A stretch of 64,000 nt of DNA from Macrosoma leucophasiata (taxonomy: Eukaryota > Arthropoda > Insecta > Lepidoptera > Hedylidae). The notes beneath the pieces were generated by a model. It had not been told where the DNA came from and made no database searches. It was given only the letters and a program-made list of their open reading frames with translations. Positions 60,543 through 64,000 of this stretch are shown piece by piece; position 1 is the stretch's first letter; each line of letters starts with the position of its first letter. The translations under genes and the position numbers were made by a program. The stretch is from contig JAWQUS010000007.1 of NCBI GenBank assembly GCA_036365455.1, positions 24,072,001 to 24,136,000 of the forward strand. The letters are read 5' to 3'.

Positions 60543-62477
60543 ATGACCGGTGTTGAATGCTCAAGAAATGGGAAAGGCTCGCGTTCGTTATCGTCGTCAA
60601 CGTATTTTTTTTTTGTTTGGTATTCAAATTACTGTTCTCAAATTATTAATGATACCAATTAACATAGCATCCGTTAGTTAATATTCTATTTGTCTTTTGG
60701 AATTCTTTGAATATCTGTACTGGTACACAAATTCTAGTTCTATATTATTTCATGAGAATAATCATAGTTTTGTACTGAATTAAACAAAAAATTACGAAAC
60801 AATTGAGTACATAATATACAGTGTTGTCTCTATCTTTATAGCTTTATTTATGGTCACAACTTGAAAAAGTGTGATTTTAATACTTTTTGTAAAATTCTAC
60901 TTAGTGAGTCTTAACCTGGGTTGCACCAAGATATTTGTTAGAGCTATTGTAACATTTCACATCCTTCTCTGACTTAAAGAAATCTGTTAAAGTTCGAGAA
61001 GGACGTGAAATGTTACAATAACTTAACGTCTTACTAGTACCGCGCATGGTGACTAGTTGGAGAGAGTGGACGTAAAGGGACCAAATGAAGTCCAGCTTTG
61101 TGATGTTAACGCGGTGTAATTGTAAAAGCGTTGTGATTGATGTGATTGTATAAATAACATGACATGATTCTTCTAGTTTACTTGTTAGCACTGGAGCACG
61201 GTCGCGATGCCATAAGCTGTTGAATCAGATTTTAAATAATAATAATGACATTATCTTTGCATACAGGGCACTTGTCGCCGAAGTTAGTAACCAACTTAAT
61301 AGACTTGATGACTATCACAAGTTTAACTAAGTCATACACATACATAATCATTGTTCAACGAACAAACTGTTAATTCTAACTATAACAAATTTGTTAGAGT
61401 TAACAAATAGATTACCAAACATTTTGGTGCAACCGAACCTGAATGTACCCCTATTTAAAATCTGCCAAAACAGACTTCACTTGTTGAATGAAATATAGAT
61501 CATTTTTAGTGGGTCCGAGGCTGCTGAAAATACGAATGTTGGTCATAAGACATCATATTTAATTTACTCCTCAAGTTAGATCTTAGGACTGGTTCTAATC
61601 ATACTGTGTTGTAGTTGCCCATGCAATTGAATATTTTGCATTTTTATATTCAAAATTCCGATATTACACATTTATATTCATTTACCATTTTATTAATTGG
61701 ATGAATGTTAGGAAAAGCGAAGAGTTTGTAAGTAATTTATAATTCAATTATCACCAGTATTCTTTATGATTATGAAATATTTTGTAAATAGGTACTCGTC
61801 ATTCTTTTTCTATTTTGTGAATAGAAAAAAAATTACAACTGATATAAGATGATAAGATTTAAGATACAGTGAACAAAAAATAGTTAATTTTTTACATCAT
61901 AGGTATAGTATGTTCAAGTTAAAAATATTAAATCTCAAGACCCTATATCATGCGTATATAGAAACTGCATATGTATTTACTCAAAAGATGACAAAAAAAA
62001 TTGCAGAAATTTTGTTACTCCGATGAATCTCAGCCAAAACATTTAATTTGAACGATCTATTTTTTTTGTATACAGTTTGTGACCAAAATTTGGGAAACAA
62101 TTTAATTAAATTCAATTCATTATTTGTATATTTTTTTTTTTAATTCGTCTTTAGTCGCAAAGTTATATTCCATACATATAATATTTAAATTATAATAAAA
62201 ACAAACGTGTAATATAAATGACTTTTATTACTTAAATATACTCTAATTACATTTAATTTTAAGTATCTAAATCACGATACATTCACCAACGGAAATTCGC
62301 CAGAAACCAACAAATCCAACAATCATATTACAAAATACTAAGCAACCGTTTCTGTCTGGAAATCAAAAAAACAATCTTCTCAAATTGTCTAATTTAAAAT
62401 AAAACGATGGATAACATAATACGATACACTACATGTGGTCAAACTAGGTCAAAATGAATGAAGACACATACATTACT
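60543..62477 (+). other. 3' UTR or intergenic AT-rich DNA
   Basis: No coding signal. Contains the TIR element at 60915-61440. AATAAA-type signals occur at about 62190 and later, so the DOCK 3' UTR end is undetermined. Confidence 0.5.
60915..61440. mobile_element. TIR element, ends GGTTGCACCA
   Basis: CCTGGGTTGCACCAAGATAT at the left, ATTTTGGTGCAACCGAACCT at the right, about 525 bp. Inside the left part sits a further hairpin (TATTGTAACATTTCACATCC, 60945-61020). No transposase frame; GGTTGCACCA ends are common among lepidopteran non-autonomous DNA elements. Confidence 0.75.
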
Positions 62478-62685
62478 TTTTTTATTTGCAGTCTATAGAC
62501 ACATTAGACACCCCTGAGACCTTAGTTGTTATGACTCTGGAATTGTTACTACGGGGCCATACATTACCATCTAACTAGAACGCGATAGTGCTGAACTCTA
62601 GCATAAAGCGGCAGATACATTAGGTAATGTGGTGGTGCCTACACCCTCGAGGTACTTCACTGAAACTCTATCACCAGTAAACAGT
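62478..62685 (-). repeat. 290-bp 'GGTGGTAGAGCTC' repeat, copy 10
   Basis: T-run at 62478, CAGTCTATAGACAC, GGCAGATACATTAGGTAATG, CTCTATCACCAGTAAAC. Diverged and internally shortened. Confidence 0.78.
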
Positions 62686-62689
62686 GTAC

Positions 62690-64000
62690 ACATGTTACCA
62701 TTATATAACATGATTGATCAAAACTAAGTCTGAAATGAAATTATTGCAATTTTAGACATGGTTGTAACAAAATAGATTGAATGTATAATAATTATATTTT
62801 TATTATATACCTTCAATTTTGATAATAAAGAAAAAGTTTAATTGATAAATACAAGAATGCTCCCCAGGTCTTTTGTCAGATTTAAAATATTTTTACAGGT
62901 AATTTAGTTTAAGTTGAACATAAAAAGTTTATCTTTACAAGGCTCATTCCAACATTTCATATTATTTCTTGGATTGCTTTGCAGTGTAAATGTGGCCGTT
63001 CCACTAAGAGCTACAATATCAGTTCGTAATTCTTCCTTTGAATTGATGTTTATTCTAGAACTAAAAAAAATCACATCACTTTCAAGTTTTAAATATGTTA
63101 CACAATTACAATTGAGAAAGAAACTAATATCTAAAAAAAAACAGTTTCAGCACCCGCACACAGAGAATCACTGTGTGTTTTATCTGTTTGGTCCAATTGG
63201 ACCAACACTCAGCGGTATACATCTAGATTATGAATAGAATACGGGTGCTTAAAAATTACAATTCTCAATATACACTCGCAACATCAGTTATTCATTGCAT
63301 ACAAATACATCACTAGACTTAATAAATAACGCACGCTCAAAAATAAAATCCGTCCACAACGACGCACAACAACACTTGATAATAATTTGATAATTGTCAT
63401 CAATATATATTTTTTATTCTTATTTAATTTTTAAAGTTTCCTCTGGTGCCTCGCAGGCAGTGATTGCATTTATTTGTCAATCAAAGTCTTATAAGTTGAG
63501 AATTAGATATGGTTTGCATTATTTTTATATTCTGAACCTAGATACTTTGCTGACCTATCACATTAAGCGATTTTTTAAGAAATGAAAGGAGTGGCAAAGG
63601 AGCCACTCCTTCGATAATGACATAGGTAAATAATGACACTAGTGAGTAGTGTTGAAATTAGACTTTCTGTCTGAAACCGAACGGTTCGGTTTCAGACAGA
63701 AAGCCTGATTTCAACAAAAAAAACCAGGTGAAATTTTCGGCAGCACCGTAACAATTTTGAATGCACGTCACTAAAAATTCCTCCAAAAGTGCTATTGATG
63801 ATATTTATGTTTTATGAGATCATAAGATTCACAATTGACACACAGACGTGCGTATGCGGGTCGTCTCGAGGAGACACTAGTCAACCACACCGGTTAATTC
63901 GGCGACCGCAAAGGGCAGGTGATGTGCGACTGAGATTCACTAGCAAACCAACATTTGGAAATGATGAAAAATCTGTTGGCTCTACTAGAATACTATTATA
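62690..64000 (+). other. Right end of window, no gene recognised
   Basis: The 107-residue open frame at 62914-63237 and the others here look like chance frames in AT-rich DNA. A short perfect stem-loop (AAGGAGTGGC/GCCACTCCTT) lies at 63587-63612. Confidence 0.5.
63650..63716. repeat. 67-bp near-perfect palindrome
   Basis: Two 33-base arms around a single G at 63683. The inner 20 bases of each arm (CTTTCTGTCTGAAACCGAAC and its complement) match perfectly and the outer 13 with two or three mismatches. It could extrude as a cruciform or be the remains of a fold-back element. Confidence 0.85.

Noticed and set aside
62914..63237. Small secreted-like protein (107 residues, hydrophobic start)
   Set aside because: AT-rich chance frame with no codon bias, no splice context and no recognisable family.

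Overview
The window looks like one long stretch of a moth or butterfly genome (AT-rich introns, GC-rich exons, lepidopteran-style SINEs, non-LTR elements, mariners and short TIR elements). The species cannot be named from the sequence. One protein-coding gene fills most of it: a plus-strand orthologue of the DOCK-C subfamily (vertebrate DOCK6/7/8, Drosophila Zir), a Rac/Cdc42-type guanine nucleotide exchange factor. I could chain 36 coding exons from about 121 to 60542. Every splice phase agrees, giving 1838 codons plus a stop. The first few hundred residues lie upstream of the window. DHR-1 (C2-like, lipid binding) is encoded by the exons at 8569-13205 and DHR-2 (catalytic GEF) by those at 46376-60166.

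The exons themselves are the unusual part. Eight separate GC-rich exons have turned into tandem arrays whose unit spans the exon/intron boundary and copies the 5' splice site (in one case the whole exon). They lie at 3277-5430 (162 bp, about 13 copies), 22913-23385 (118 bp, 4), 37473-37796 (about 133 bp, 2.5), 38190-38725 (98 bp, 5.5), 39086-39615 (163 bp, 3.2), 40180-44588 (113 bp, 38), 48360-48682 (100 bp, 3.2) and 56203-58075 (89 bp, 21). Two arrays show higher-order structure. In all of them, splicing to the first donor restores a normal DOCK reading frame. A decayed copy of the first exon lies at 364-535.

Introns are mostly mobile DNA: two mariners (14225-15528 broken; 24899-26181 with a full-length transposase frame); a 4.7-kb two-ORF LINE at 27821-32502 with a 32-bp target duplication; a second LINE family as a TSD-flanked truncated copy nested in another LINE (17596-18680) and as a head-to-head 5'-inverted copy (48683-51756); three tRNA-derived families, one of which forms tRNA-bearing palindromes; a 290-bp family found ten times, six of them within about 50 bp upstream of a DOCK exon; and several hairpin/TIR elements.

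From 60543 to 64000 I see only 3'-untranslated or intergenic AT-rich DNA with small repeats. No second host gene, rRNA gene or CRISPR array was found.
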